From assembly GCA_022843605.1 (NCBI GenBank), contig JALHNI010000064.1, positions 1-36,037 of the forward strand: 36,037 nucleotides of DNA. The letters are read 5' to 3'. The stretch is from Bryobacter sp. GTDB taxonomy: Bacteria; Acidobacteriota; Terriglobia; Bryobacterales; Bryobacteraceae. The notes under the pieces were generated by a model, which was given only the letters and a program-made list of their open reading frames with translations, searched no databases and was not told the DNA's origin. The position numbers and the translations under genes were made by a program. Positions 27,101 through 34,760 of the stretch are shown here, piece after piece (within the stretch, counting starts at the first letter, position 1; each line of letters begins with the position of its first letter).

Positions 27101-27597
27101 CCAACGCCATCGCCAAGGGCCTGGCCAACGGCTGGCAGATCAACGGCATCACTCGCTTCTGGGGCGGATCGCCGCTTACCATCACCTCGAATGGGAACGC
27201 CGGTACGCTCGGCGGCGGTCCGCGTGCCAACTACATTGGCGGCGAGATCACCAATCCCACGCCCAGCGAACTCGACTACTTCAATGTCTTCGCGTTCGCC
27301 CGTCCGCTGGAAGGCACGCTCGGCAACACGGGCGAGGGCATCATCCGTGGCCCTGGCATCAACCAGTGGGACATCTCGATGATCAAGACCACCACCTTCT
27401 ACGAGCGCGTGCGCCTCCAATTCCGCTTTGAGACCTTCAACACGATGAACCGTACCCAGTGGGCCGGCGTGAACACGGGCTTGAGCGTTCCAAACCCCAA
27501 CACTTCGCCGACCGCCGCCACCCGCGGCACTTTCGGCCAGGTAAACTCCACTCGCGATCCGCGCACCATCCAGTTCGGGATCAAGCTCCTCTTCTAA
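24169..27597 (+). CDS. Oar-like TonB-dependent outer-membrane receptor
   Basis: About 1142 residues. A signal peptide (MPSKLMVGWIFCTILAFAQT) is followed by a carboxypeptidase-regulatory-like domain (STIQGVLVDPSGAAIKGAKI, to about residue 100), a plug domain (NGRDFQSLMRTLPGV, FNVNGLRGSANNVFLDGAINTD, then EFGRNPGIMISVNTKSG), and a long beta-barrel ending in Phe (RTIQFGIKLLF), the outer-membrane insertion signal. These Oar-type receptors are abundant in Acidobacteriota; ligands, probably oligosaccharides or peptides, are unknown. No TonB box can be defined with confidence. The ATG at 24169 has no ribosome binding site and lies near a -10-like GATAAA, so a leaderless mRNA is possible. The TPR gene follows after 10 bases. 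Confidence 0.93.
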   Translation: MPSKLMVGWIFCTILAFAQTSTIQGVLVDPSGAAIKGAKITATDQLKNVIAREVTTGNDGSFQVANILPGLYDLKIQMSGFKTRTSTGLQLDQNQNMNLGNLTLEIGSTTDSVTVETEVPLVETTTANKSFTLTNKQVTDLSLNGRDFQSLMRTLPGVVSNDRTDFRLAFNNTDAFNVNGLRGSANNVFLDGAINTDVGANDGQYTQVSLDAVGEFKVQTSTFNAEFGRNPGIMISVNTKSGGKNYHGTFYEFLRNNALDARQPFDRSGTTAKLRFNQFGANFGGPLALPKISSLKEPKLFFFFNYEKTLATRPSGGSFVDLPHPDLLAGDLSRLYRAGNIITAAGVNTGYRIGQVFQPGTLVREAGGRIIGGTPYPGNIVPRSEWSRNAPAFLKVIGGANYAGLSGTPNVPETVRSFFQDTYQFNKEGKVLRLDYTISDRANFFFRWADDANHEEQGLGIFASTPYPVFPQFRRKPGSSWSYNLVNVISPSTTNEAIFSYNRLTQLVDVQEDANKALYDRTSLGFTFPEFFPEANLRSRFPRFNCGVGSCNYPGFAAGWLSEAKQFTFTDNVTRNLGKHTLKFGGFWNMNLNGQQPSWIDAMNFNFGDSADNPLSTGNTFANMLLGNYTSANQSNGRFYGSFRFFGIEAYVQDSWRVNRKLTLEYGMRWAYMGPTYTYGNLLQNYFDPRAYKASDAVRIDQGPGLTIGTIVPNSGNPFNGMIEEGKGALPLGGVEHRWGNFGPRFGFAYDPFGDGKTSIRGGGGVFYERIRQNANNFDGLGNPPLTFQPTVYAGKVDNINQGLIAGGRRSPVGIVAIDSKGQIPTIYSWSLGVQRELGQKTSLDLSYIGNRGRYLQYRRDLNQLPLGTTLQPGVLNSVNGVSNALRPYLGYAGVNFTEFGSTSNYNGLQARVSRRFAKSFTGNFNYTWAKAQGVNEGDTNALAYTFDRKREYGLLNFDRKQIVTIDFIYELPNFAKSNAIAKGLANGWQINGITRFWGGSPLTITSNGNAGTLGGGPRANYIGGEITNPTPSELDYFNVFAFARPLEGTLGNTGEGIIRGPGINQWDISMIKTTTFYERVRLQFRFETFNTMNRTQWAGVNTGLSVPNPNTSPTAATRGTFGQVNSTRDPRTIQFGIKLLF

Positions 27598-27607
27598 ACT
27601 GGTTCTG

Positions 27608-28714
27608 GTGTCGTTTCTTTCTGGCATAACCGCTTTGGCCCTGGTGCTCTACCAGGGCCAAAGTGTTTCTACCGAACAGATTTTCCTTGGCGCGGCGCGC
27701 GACCTGCAATCCGGCCGCTATGCCGAAGCGGAGGCCGGCTTCACACAGGTGCTCCAGCGTGAACCCAATAACCTGGGAGCTCTCGGCAATCTGGGTGTCA
27801 TCTATTCCCGCCTCAACCGCCCCCACCGGGCTATTGACTCCTACCGCAAAGCCTTGCGGCTCGCCCCCAACGAACCCGGGCTTCTCCTCAACCTCGGCCT
27901 CGCCCTCCTCAAGCTCGACGACTACCCGCAAGCCAAGCCACTCTTCGCTCAACTGGCCAAAGCCCCTTCTGCCCGCCAGCGGCAGGCCCAGGAACTGCTC
28001 GCGATCTGCCAACTGCAAACCGGCGAGGTTCCCGCGGCCGTACGGAATCTCGAAGCCCTCGCGCAAGCCGCTGAAGTCTCGCCCGGCGTCTATCATTTCC
28101 TCGCGCTCGCCTACGTCAAGCAAAAGGACCCCATCCGCGCCCAAGCCGTTCTCGATCAGCTGTTCGCCCATCTGCCACCGGCCCAGGCTCACTATCTTGA
28201 GGGACGTGTCTGGTATGATTCCGCTCTCTTCGATCGTGCGCTCGCCAGTTTTGAGAAGGCAGCCCAAGCCGACCCCAAACTCCCTGGCCTAGCCCTCGAA
28301 ACCGGCAAGACTCACGTTAGCCTGCGCAATACCGCGGCGGCGCTAGAGCAGTTGCGCTTGGCCGCGCAAGAGCCGCAAGACGTCGAAGCCAAGTACTTCC
28401 TCGGGGCACTGCTGGTTCAGGAGGGGCAGTATCACCAGGCTGCGCCGCTGCTGGCCGCGGTCACCGACGCCCGCCCCGACCTGTGGGGAACTCACTACTA
28501 CCTGGGCAAAGCCAAACTCGCGCTCGGCGAAGCAGCCGCAGCACTCCCACTGTTGCAGCGTGCCGCCGCCCGTGCGCCGGGCGAATCTGCCGTGCAGTAT
28601 CAGCTCGCCCGCGCGCTTCAAGCTCTCGGCCGAAAGGCGGAAGCGCAACAAGCCTTCGCCCGCGTTGCCAAGCTCAAGGCCCAAGGCAACACCGAGACGA
28701 TTGTCATGAAGTAG
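27608..28714 (+). CDS. TPR-repeat protein downstream of TonB receptor
   Basis: The 368-residue protein starts at a GTG ten bases after the receptor's stop. A short hydrophobic N-terminus (FLSGITALALVLYQGQS) may be a signal peptide or anchor. At least eight TPR-like helical pairs follow, for example FLGAARDLQSGRYAEAEAGF, LGNLGVIYSRLNRPHRAIDS and LLNLGLALLKLDDYPQAKPL near the start and ESAVQYQLARALQALGRKAE at the end. TPRs are protein-interaction scaffolds. An Oar-like receptor followed by a TPR gene is a recurrent pair in Solibacter-like genomes, so it may work with that receptor. It converges on the next gene with only three bases between the stops. Confidence 0.92.
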   Translation: MSFLSGITALALVLYQGQSVSTEQIFLGAARDLQSGRYAEAEAGFTQVLQREPNNLGALGNLGVIYSRLNRPHRAIDSYRKALRLAPNEPGLLLNLGLALLKLDDYPQAKPLFAQLAKAPSARQRQAQELLAICQLQTGEVPAAVRNLEALAQAAEVSPGVYHFLALAYVKQKDPIRAQAVLDQLFAHLPPAQAHYLEGRVWYDSALFDRALASFEKAAQADPKLPGLALETGKTHVSLRNTAAALEQLRLAAQEPQDVEAKYFLGALLVQEGQYHQAAPLLAAVTDARPDLWGTHYYLGKAKLALGEAAAALPLLQRAAARAPGESAVQYQLARALQALGRKAEAQQAFARVAKLKAQGNTETIVMK

Positions 28715-28717
28715 TGG

Positions 28718-30595
28718 TTAAGGCAGCACGATCAGGCGCGTGCGATTGCTGGCTCGGGTGCCGGCTTCAATATAGATTTCGGCCGGACCGGCATTCACGA
28801 TAGAAGGCACTTCGAACTCGATCACGTAGAAGCCAACGTAGCCGGGGGCGAGTGTGGCCTTGGTCACCGTAAGCGGCAGACGGTCCAAAAAGACCCTGAC
28901 TGGCGCGGCAACGCGCGGCGCGTTGGTGAGTGGGGCCGCTACACCGGTGGGCCAAGCCGGCGTCACGCGACCGAGGCCGGTGGCCAGAATCTGAATCCGC
29001 ATGCCCGGCCGCGCTGGAGCCGCCGCGTCCAGCAGGACGCCGGAATCGGCATCAATGATCATCGGCGTGCCGTCGCGATCCACGAAAATCGCGGGTGCCG
29101 TTTGCTCAAGCGGCAAGCGTACGTTTAAACGGTCAATCAACAGCGGTAGTGCCGTGCCTTGCACTTCGAACGGCACCTGCACCTGGGCCTCGTCCGGGCT
29201 AGAAGCCAGGATTGGCACCACACGGTCACCGGTGCGCGCTTGCCGGATCGGCCCGCCCACAAAACTCAACAGACTTCCTGGGGCGGCGGCGCGCGTGGAG
29301 TAGTCGGCCGCGCTGACGAAACGCGGATCGGTCCGGCGATGCGGCGCGTTCGCCGCGAAGATCCCATGTCCGTCCAGCGCTACAAAGATCTGCGTGCTTG
29401 ACCGATTCAGTTGAACGTCATAAACCGGCGCCTCCGGTAGATTGCCCGCTACTCGTTCCCAGGCCGTCGCCGGACCCCGCGCCCGCAGATCCGCCTTCGT
29501 CCAAAAGAGACCGCTACTGGTGGCGACATAAGTGGCGCCACTCGCCGCATCAAAAGCCGCATTGTAGGCTCGACCGGCGGGAAGGTCCGATGAGAGGTCG
29601 TCCCAGTTCAGCCCTCCGTTCAGCGTCCGCCAGACTCGCGAACTTCGGTCGGCGGCAACCGTGGCGATCGCCGTATTCGGTTCGTTCGAGTCGACCGCGA
29701 AGCCAGTGATCGGTCCGCCGGCATTCTGTGCCGCGGCGCGCCAGCTACGTCCGCCATCCGGCGAAACGAACACCCGTCCGTCTCCTGAGCCGGCATAAAG
29801 AAAATCGCCCTCCGCAGCCGCGGCGGTGATGGGAATGCCCAGCATCCCGGATAGGCGCGTCCGCAACGCCCCCGCCACGGCGGCAGATCGGGCACCCGGC
29901 CGCCAGGCTGATTTTTCACCGGGTTGCCAGGCCAATGTCCCGTCGAAGCCGCTGACTTCCACTTCCAGGCCGCTCATGCCTTCCGGCAACCGGTGGATTC
30001 GCCGCACAGAAAAGTTCGGCAGGTTCTGGTTCAGGCCGTCCCACGTCAGGCCGCCATCGAGCGAACGCCACAAGCCGGTACCCGTCGCCGCCACGATTTC
30101 GTCGCCATCGTTCGGGGAGACAGCCAGGTCAAGGATTGCCGCACCGAGAATCGACTGCCCTTGGATTTCCGTCAGGTTGCGCCAACTCGCCCCCGCGTCG
30201 TCCGAGCGCCAGGCGTGATTGCCGAAGGCATATAGGCGGGCCGCATTGGTTTCTGCTTCCACCATGCGCGCGCCGGACTCCGGAGCCGTCAGTTCGTTTC
30301 GCCAACGCTTGGCTTGCTGATCCAGCCCAGCTTGGCCGGTCGCCCACTTTTCGCCATCCCCGAGGATGAATCGTCGCCCATCACCAGTCTCAATCGTTAC
30401 CGAGCCCTCGGTGTAGGCAACCTGAATAACGGCACCGCTGGCCAGTCCTGGCAACCCCAGGTCGAAACTGGTGGAGCCCAGCTTACGCCAGTCGAGAGTC
30501 GTTTGCGCGGAGGCAATCGTCAAGGTCAGCAACCCGAACAGGCTGATGACCGTCATGCGAAATGTGCGAGAAAAATGGCGTACGCTCGACGGCAT
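28718..30595 (-). CDS. Secreted BNR/beta-propeller-like protein with TIGR03437 domain
   Basis: The 625-residue protein starts at ATG 30595, 39 bases downstream of a TATAAT box; a longer open frame to 30940 would begin upstream of that promoter. An Arg-rich N-region and hydrophobic helix (MTVISLFGLLTLTIASA) form the signal peptide. Residues 70-420 contain BNR-type repeats: GLWRSLDGGLTWDGL, VFVSPDGGRSWRAAA and VWRTLNGGLNWDDL, typical Asp-box beta-propeller blades. The last 200 residues (426-625) are the TIGR03437 domain: AADYSTRAAAPGSLLSFVGG, IQILATGLGRVTPAWPTG and TLAPGYVGFYVIEFEVPS. A propeller ligand cannot be named. It is divergent from the FecR-domain gene. Confidence 0.9.
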   Translation of the reverse strand: MPSSVRHFSRTFRMTVISLFGLLTLTIASAQTTLDWRKLGSTSFDLGLPGLASGAVIQVAYTEGSVTIETGDGRRFILGDGEKWATGQAGLDQQAKRWRNELTAPESGARMVEAETNAARLYAFGNHAWRSDDAGASWRNLTEIQGQSILGAAILDLAVSPNDGDEIVAATGTGLWRSLDGGLTWDGLNQNLPNFSVRRIHRLPEGMSGLEVEVSGFDGTLAWQPGEKSAWRPGARSAAVAGALRTRLSGMLGIPITAAAAEGDFLYAGSGDGRVFVSPDGGRSWRAAAQNAGGPITGFAVDSNEPNTAIATVAADRSSRVWRTLNGGLNWDDLSSDLPAGRAYNAAFDAASGATYVATSSGLFWTKADLRARGPATAWERVAGNLPEAPVYDVQLNRSSTQIFVALDGHGIFAANAPHRRTDPRFVSAADYSTRAAAPGSLLSFVGGPIRQARTGDRVVPILASSPDEAQVQVPFEVQGTALPLLIDRLNVRLPLEQTAPAIFVDRDGTPMIIDADSGVLLDAAAPARPGMRIQILATGLGRVTPAWPTGVAAPLTNAPRVAAPVRVFLDRLPLTVTKATLAPGYVGFYVIEFEVPSIVNAGPAEIYIEAGTRASNRTRLIVLP

Positions 30596-30634
30596 GCGGC
30601 AAGACCGGGTCAAATGGACACAGTACCAATGTCC

Positions 30635-30640
30635 ATTATA
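30635..30640 (-). promoter_or_regulatory. -10 box of the BNR/TIGR03437 gene
   Basis: ATTATA on the + strand is a perfect TATAAT on the reverse strand. It lies 39 bases before the ATG at 30595, giving a leader of about 30 bases. No good -35 at the expected distance (30658-30663 reads CGCGAC). Confidence 0.5.
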
Positions 30641-30724
30641 CCTGCCTACCATCGGCGGTCGCGTCTGGAAACCTAAGAGTTGATTCGAATTAGTGCCGAT
30701 TCTCATCCTGGAGGTAAATTTGCT

Positions 30725-30754
30725 ATGCAATTTGATGGTAGACTGACGATCTAG
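30725..30754 (+). CDS. Possible 9-codon leader peptide upstream of the FecR gene
   Basis: GGAGG (30710-30714), ten bases, then ATG and nine codons (MQFDGRLTI) to TAG at 30752. It has a far better ribosome binding site than the FecR-domain gene, whose ATG lies seven bases beyond this stop in another frame. It could be a leader that couples or attenuates translation, or an accident. Confidence 0.25.
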   Translation: MQFDGRLTI

Positions 30755-30761
30755 ACGTGAG

Positions 30762-31613
30762 ATGTGTACCCACATCACAACTCGAATGGTAAAACGTACC
30801 GGTTTGGGTGCGATTACAGCGGCTTGTTTGCTGCTTTTGGGCTTGGTTGAGACCGCTCCCGCCCAAATTTTGCCGAATTTCGGTCCCGCCTCCGGTGCTT
30901 CCGCGGCCCAAGTGGTCTCGGTAACGGGGCAAGTGGGCACTTTCCGTGACGGTTTCCCCTGGGCGCTGAAGGTCGGTGATAGTGTTTCGCCGCGCCAGGA
31001 AGTCTCGAGTGGGCCTGACGGTCACGCCGTGTTTTCATTGCCTGATGGCAGCACCTTCGAACTTTTTGCCAATTCCCGCGCCACCTTCCGGGCCAGCACG
31101 GGTGGCGTGACGGACCTCCTTGATCTCTGGATCGGTCGCGTCAAGGTTCATATTCAAAAACTTGGCGGCCGGCCGAATCCGAATCGGGTCACCACGCCCA
31201 CGGCAGTCATCTCGGTTCGCGGAACCATCTTCGATGTCACTGTCGAAGAGGAAGACGTCACCCTGGTTCTCGTTGAAGAGGGCCAAGTCGCGGTTCAACA
31301 TGCGCTGCTGCCTTTCGGCGAGCCTCGCCTGCTGAATCCCGGCGACTATCTTCGCGTTTATAAGAACGATCCGCTCGTGAAGAACCGCTTCGACAAGGGC
31401 GCCCTCGGACAGCGCGTCTTCAACGCCCTGATGGACATGTTCCTTTATCGCCCTCGCGGTATCCCGGGTCCGGCGGGTTCCCCGCTTCCTGGTGGCGGTA
31501 CCGGTGGCGGCATTCCTGGTGGTGGATCGGGTCCGTCGACTCTGCCTGCGGATACCGGTGGTGGCCCAACGCCTCCCCCGCCGCCTCCTCCTGCTCCGCC
31601 CCCGGGCTTCTAG
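30762..31613 (+). CDS. FecR-domain protein with Gly/Pro-rich tail
   Basis: The 283-residue protein begins with a basic region and hydrophobic helix (TGLGAITAACLLLLGLVETA) ending in APAQ, a likely signal peptide. Residues 45-190 form a FecR domain: VVSVTGQVGTFRDG, LKVGDSVSPRQEVSSGPDG, VFSLPDGSTFELFANS, then VTTPTAVISVRGTIFDV and LVEEGQVAV. FecR proteins signal from outer-membrane receptors to sigma factors in iron uptake, but stand-alone FecR proteins like this also occur as periplasmic proteins of unknown role. No sigma factor gene is adjacent. Residues 231-283 are Gly/Pro repeats ending in a polyproline run. An alternative in-frame ATG is at 30786. Confidence 0.9.
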   Translation: MCTHITTRMVKRTGLGAITAACLLLLGLVETAPAQILPNFGPASGASAAQVVSVTGQVGTFRDGFPWALKVGDSVSPRQEVSSGPDGHAVFSLPDGSTFELFANSRATFRASTGGVTDLLDLWIGRVKVHIQKLGGRPNPNRVTTPTAVISVRGTIFDVTVEEEDVTLVLVEEGQVAVQHALLPFGEPRLLNPGDYLRVYKNDPLVKNRFDKGALGQRVFNALMDMFLYRPRGIPGPAGSPLPGGGTGGGIPGGGSGPSTLPADTGGGPTPPPPPPPAPPPGF

Positions 31614-31670
31614 CGCACTCCTTCCCCTTTTTCTGGCCGGATCGGTCGGGGTAGACCGGTCAAATTGTAG

Positions 31671-31690
31671 GACTGACCTCCTGGTCGGTC
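31671..31690. terminator. Possible hairpin between convergent FecR gene and feoB
   Basis: GACTGACC (31671-31678) pairs with GGTCGGTC (31683-31690), one G-U pair, loop TCCT. There is no T-tract. It lies in a 186-base gap between convergent stops, where a terminator is expected; nothing else is recognised in this gap. Confidence 0.35.
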
Positions 31691-31799
31691 TCATCCGCCC
31701 GGAAACCCTAGTACTCCGACCGGGTGATTCGTTTTCGCTCTGACGGTGGCGGGCTCTCCGGGCGTATTCAAAGGCAACGAGTTACGTCGAAGCACGAGG

Positions 31800-33695
31800 C
31801 TATGCAAAGAAGCGGGTGACAATGATGTTCGTAGCGAGAGCCCCGAAGTAGGCCAACAACGTCATGTAAGCGAATTGAATGATCGGCCAGCGCCATCCGC
31901 CCGTCTCTCGCCGCACCACCGCCACGGTCGAAACGCACTGCATGGCAAAGGCGAAGAACACCAGCAGTGCCCATGCGCCGCCCAGCGTCAGGTCCTGACG
32001 AAGCCGTCCGCGGAGAGCGGCCGAGTTCTCGTCCTGGTCCGTGACGTAGATCGTGGCCAGCGTGCTCACCACCATCTCGCGCGCGCCAAACATACACGCC
32101 ACAATGCCGACGCCGATGCGCCAGTTGAAGCCGAGCGGCGCAATTGCCGGTTCCACGGCGTGCCCAATCTGCCCGGCGACACTTTCTTCAATGGGCACCG
32201 ATTGGCCATCGCGCAACGGGATGTGCGCCAGGAACCAGAACACCACCGTCATCACCAGAATCACGGTGCCGGCCCGCTTCAGAAATGCCATCGCCCGGTC
32301 ATACAGCCGATAGCCCACTGAGCGCCAGGTCGGCCAGCGGTAAGGCGGCATCTCTAGAACGAACGGTGAAGCCTCGCTCTTCAGCACCGACGACTTCAGC
32401 GCCTTCGCCGTCACAATTGCCGCCAAAAAGCTCAATGCATACAGCCCGATCAGCGCGAAAGCGCGCGTCCCGATCGGCCCCAATACCTGGTACTCCGGGA
32501 TAAATGCCCCAATCACCAGCGTGTACAACGGCAGACGGGCGGAACAGGTCATCAACGGCGCAATTAGGATGGTCGCGATGCGGTCGCGTCGATTCTCGAT
32601 CGTGCGAGTCGCCAGGATCGCCGGAACGGCACACGCATGCGCCGAAAGCAGTGGAATGAAGCTCTTGCCCTGCAGACCGACGCTGGCCATGGTCCGGTCG
32701 GCGATCAACGCCGCCCGAGCGAGATACCCGGAGTCTTCGAGCAGGCCAATAAACAGGAAAAGCATCAGGATCTGCGGCAGAAACACCACCACTGCGCCAA
32801 CGCCGCCCCAGATGCCTTCAATCACCATGGACCGGAAAGCCGACGGCGGCAGGCTCGCCTCAATCAGCCCTCCGCTCCAGTCAATCACTCGCTGAATCGC
32901 TTCCATGCCGGGCTCCGCCCAGGTGAAGATGCTCTGGAAGACGAAGAGCGTCACGGCCAGAAAGATCAGCGCACCCCACACCGGGTGCAGAAAGACGCGG
33001 TCCAGCCGGCGGGTCCACAGCGGCGGCGCCGGCGCACGATAGCCCGCCCGTTCGCCCATCTTGGCCGCCCAGCGGCGGCATTGCGGAACATCCTGCAATA
33101 CCGGCAACTCCGGCCATGACGGTCGAGCTTCGGCCGCTGCGGCCGGGGCACGCTTCTCCAGGAACGCACGAACCTTGTCGAGGCCCTCGCCGGTGGTGGC
33201 CGTAGTGAGGGCCACCGGCACACCGAGCTCCGCCTCCAACCGTGGCACATCCACCTGACCGCCCCGCTCAAGCAACTCATCGGCCATGTTCAGCACTATC
33301 AGCGTCGGCAGGCGAAGGCTCAAAATCGGTGCCGCCAGCGACAGATTCCGTGCCAGATTCGTCGCGTCGATAATCAGCAGGATCGCGTCCGGTGTCGCGA
33401 TATGCGGCATTTTGCCCGTCAGGACATCGTGCGTAACGCGCTCGTCCTCGGAAGAGGGATCCAGGGCATAGATACCCGGCAGGTCGATCAGTGAAACTTC
33501 TTTGCCGCCGTCAAACCGCACCCGGCCGACATGGCTTTCCACGGTGACACCCGGGTAATTGGCAACCTTCTGGCGCAAGCCGGTCAGCGCATTGAACAGG
33601 GTGGACTTGCCCGCATTCGGCGACCCCACCATCGCTACCGCGTGCGGACCCGGCTTGACTGGGGCGATCTGAACAAGTTGCGGAAGGGCACTCAT
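31800..33695 (-). CDS. feoB: Ferrous iron transporter FeoB
   Basis: The 631-residue inner-membrane protein imports Fe(II). Its N-terminal G domain shows G1 GSPNAGKS (24-31), the G2 Thr in NYPGVTVE (47-53), G3 DLPG (71-74), G4 NMAD (136-139) and a G5-like TTATTGEG. The membrane part includes the first Gate motif with its conserved Cys (PLMTCSARLPLYTLVIGAF), the core FSILGFLL-like region SGYLARAALIADR, and later helices. It is shorter than the 773-residue E. coli protein. It is the last gene of feoA-bfr-feoB, 58 bases after bfr. No strong ribosome binding site is seen. Confidence 0.97.
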   Translation of the reverse strand: MSALPQLVQIAPVKPGPHAVAMVGSPNAGKSTLFNALTGLRQKVANYPGVTVESHVGRVRFDGGKEVSLIDLPGIYALDPSSEDERVTHDVLTGKMPHIATPDAILLIIDATNLARNLSLAAPILSLRLPTLIVLNMADELLERGGQVDVPRLEAELGVPVALTTATTGEGLDKVRAFLEKRAPAAAAEARPSWPELPVLQDVPQCRRWAAKMGERAGYRAPAPPLWTRRLDRVFLHPVWGALIFLAVTLFVFQSIFTWAEPGMEAIQRVIDWSGGLIEASLPPSAFRSMVIEGIWGGVGAVVVFLPQILMLFLFIGLLEDSGYLARAALIADRTMASVGLQGKSFIPLLSAHACAVPAILATRTIENRRDRIATILIAPLMTCSARLPLYTLVIGAFIPEYQVLGPIGTRAFALIGLYALSFLAAIVTAKALKSSVLKSEASPFVLEMPPYRWPTWRSVGYRLYDRAMAFLKRAGTVILVMTVVFWFLAHIPLRDGQSVPIEESVAGQIGHAVEPAIAPLGFNWRIGVGIVACMFGAREMVVSTLATIYVTDQDENSAALRGRLRQDLTLGGAWALLVFFAFAMQCVSTVAVVRRETGGWRWPIIQFAYMTLLAYFGALATNIIVTRFFA

Positions 33696-33753
33696 AAGAC
33701 AATCAACTGCAACTACAGTCTACCGCCCTCGCGTGCCTTCCGCAGCGCCGCTT

Positions 33754-34230
33754 CTAGGCTTCGGCTTCGGTTTGTTTCGACAAATAGTGCGGATAGCCCA
33801 TTTCCGCAATCATGTGCAGTTGCGCTTCCAGCCGGTCGGCGTGCTCTTCTTCGTCCTTCAGGATGATCTCCAGCAGTTCCCGTGAGCCGTTGTCATGCTC
33901 CGCCACGGACATCGCAATGCCGGCATTCAGACGCTTGATCGCTTCCATTTCGAGCGCCAAGTCGTTCTCCAACTGCTCCTTCACTGTCTGCCCGATCTTC
34001 AGCGGGTAGAGTTCCTGCATGTTGGGAGATCCATCCAGAAACAGCATCCGCTCCAAGAGCTTCTCGGCGTGTTTCATTTCGCCGATGGCTTCCATCTTGG
34101 TCGCCTTTCCGAGCCGGACGTAACCCCAGTTGTCGCACATCTCCGCGTGGAGGATGTACTGGCTGATGGCGGTCAACTCCGCCTTCAAAGCCTCTTGCAA
34201 ACAATCGATGACTTTCGCGCTACCCTTCAT
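33754..34230 (-). CDS. bfr: Bacterioferritin (heme ferritin)
   Basis: The 158-residue protein matches the E. coli length and numbering. The ferroxidase ligands Glu18, Glu51, His54, Glu94, Glu127 and His130 are all present, as are Tyr25 and the heme ligand Met52 (in GEMKHAEKL). It should form a 24-subunit shell that oxidises Fe(II) and stores it as mineral. The ATG follows GAGGA directly, an unusually close ribosome binding site. It lies between feoA and feoB, linking iron import with storage. Confidence 0.97.
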   Translation of the reverse strand: MKGSAKVIDCLQEALKAELTAISQYILHAEMCDNWGYVRLGKATKMEAIGEMKHAEKLLERMLFLDGSPNMQELYPLKIGQTVKEQLENDLALEMEAIKRLNAGIAMSVAEHDNGSRELLEIILKDEEEHADRLEAQLHMIAEMGYPHYLSKQTEAEA

Positions 34231-34351
34231 TCCTCAAGAGTAGCAGTCCCTTGCGCTTGGCTTTGCAACTCGTCCGATTGCCCCTGGCGAGGTGGCCGCC
34301 TTAGAACTCACGTACCGGGCGGCTCATGCAACTCAATGTCCGAAAACGGTA

Positions 34352-34576
34352 CTAAACCGGTGTGCAGTAAAGCCGCCGCGCCGTCTCCTGGCGGAGCGCG
34401 ATCTCTGAGCCGTCCACCCGATAGACCCGCGGGTCGCCGCCCGGTGCCTGATGCGCCGCTTCCACCCTAACCCCCGGGATAAAGCCGAGCTGCATCAACC
34501 GGTGGGCAAAGGCCTCCGGCAGCTCCAAACGCTGCAGTGTCGCGGACTCGCCCTGGCGGAGCGTCGCAAGAGTCAT
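34352..34576 (-). CDS. feoA: FeoA, SH3-like partner of FeoB
   Basis: The 74-residue protein starts MTLATLRQGESATLQRLELP and has the FeoA centre HRLMQLGFIPGVRVEAAHQAP and the end IALRQETARRLYCTPV. FeoA is a small cytoplasmic SH3-like protein needed for Fe(II) uptake by FeoB. A GTG directly before the ATG could add one residue. A TTGACA/CATACT promoter lies so close that the mRNA may be almost leaderless. bfr follows 121 bases downstream. Confidence 0.92.
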   Translation of the reverse strand: MTLATLRQGESATLQRLELPEAFAHRLMQLGFIPGVRVEAAHQAPGGDPRVYRVDGSEIALRQETARRLYCTPV

Positions 34577-34586
34577 CACGCTTGCG

Positions 34587-34616
34587 AGTATGGGCGACCC
34601 TCAGCCGCCCTGTCAA
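34587..34616 (-). promoter_or_regulatory. feoA promoter
   Basis: On the reverse strand TTGACA (34616-34611) and CATACT (34592-34587) are 18 bases apart. Transcription would start near 34580, only a few bases from the feoA start. No clear Fur box was found in the A/T-rich 34617-34760 region. Confidence 0.55.
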
Positions 34617-34760
34617 ATGACGGCCTTGTGAATTCCTTCATCACTCAATTATTTACTCTTCATCTTCCTTGCCTTTTGTTCCCGTCTCAAGTAAAGTCCC
34701 ATAACAATGCCCGTGCTTTAGGGGGCTCATTCAACGACTTTAAGGGGAGTAAATCCAAAC

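Noticed and set aside
25912..27627. 571-residue open frame antisense to the TonB receptor
   Set aside because: It lies opposite a clear beta-barrel gene and has a Val/Ala/Gly/Glu-rich shadow composition without any motif.
30596..30940. 115-residue N-terminal extension of the BNR/TIGR03437 protein
   Set aside because: It would start upstream of the TATAAT box, overlap the divergent FecR gene, and place the signal peptide in the interior.
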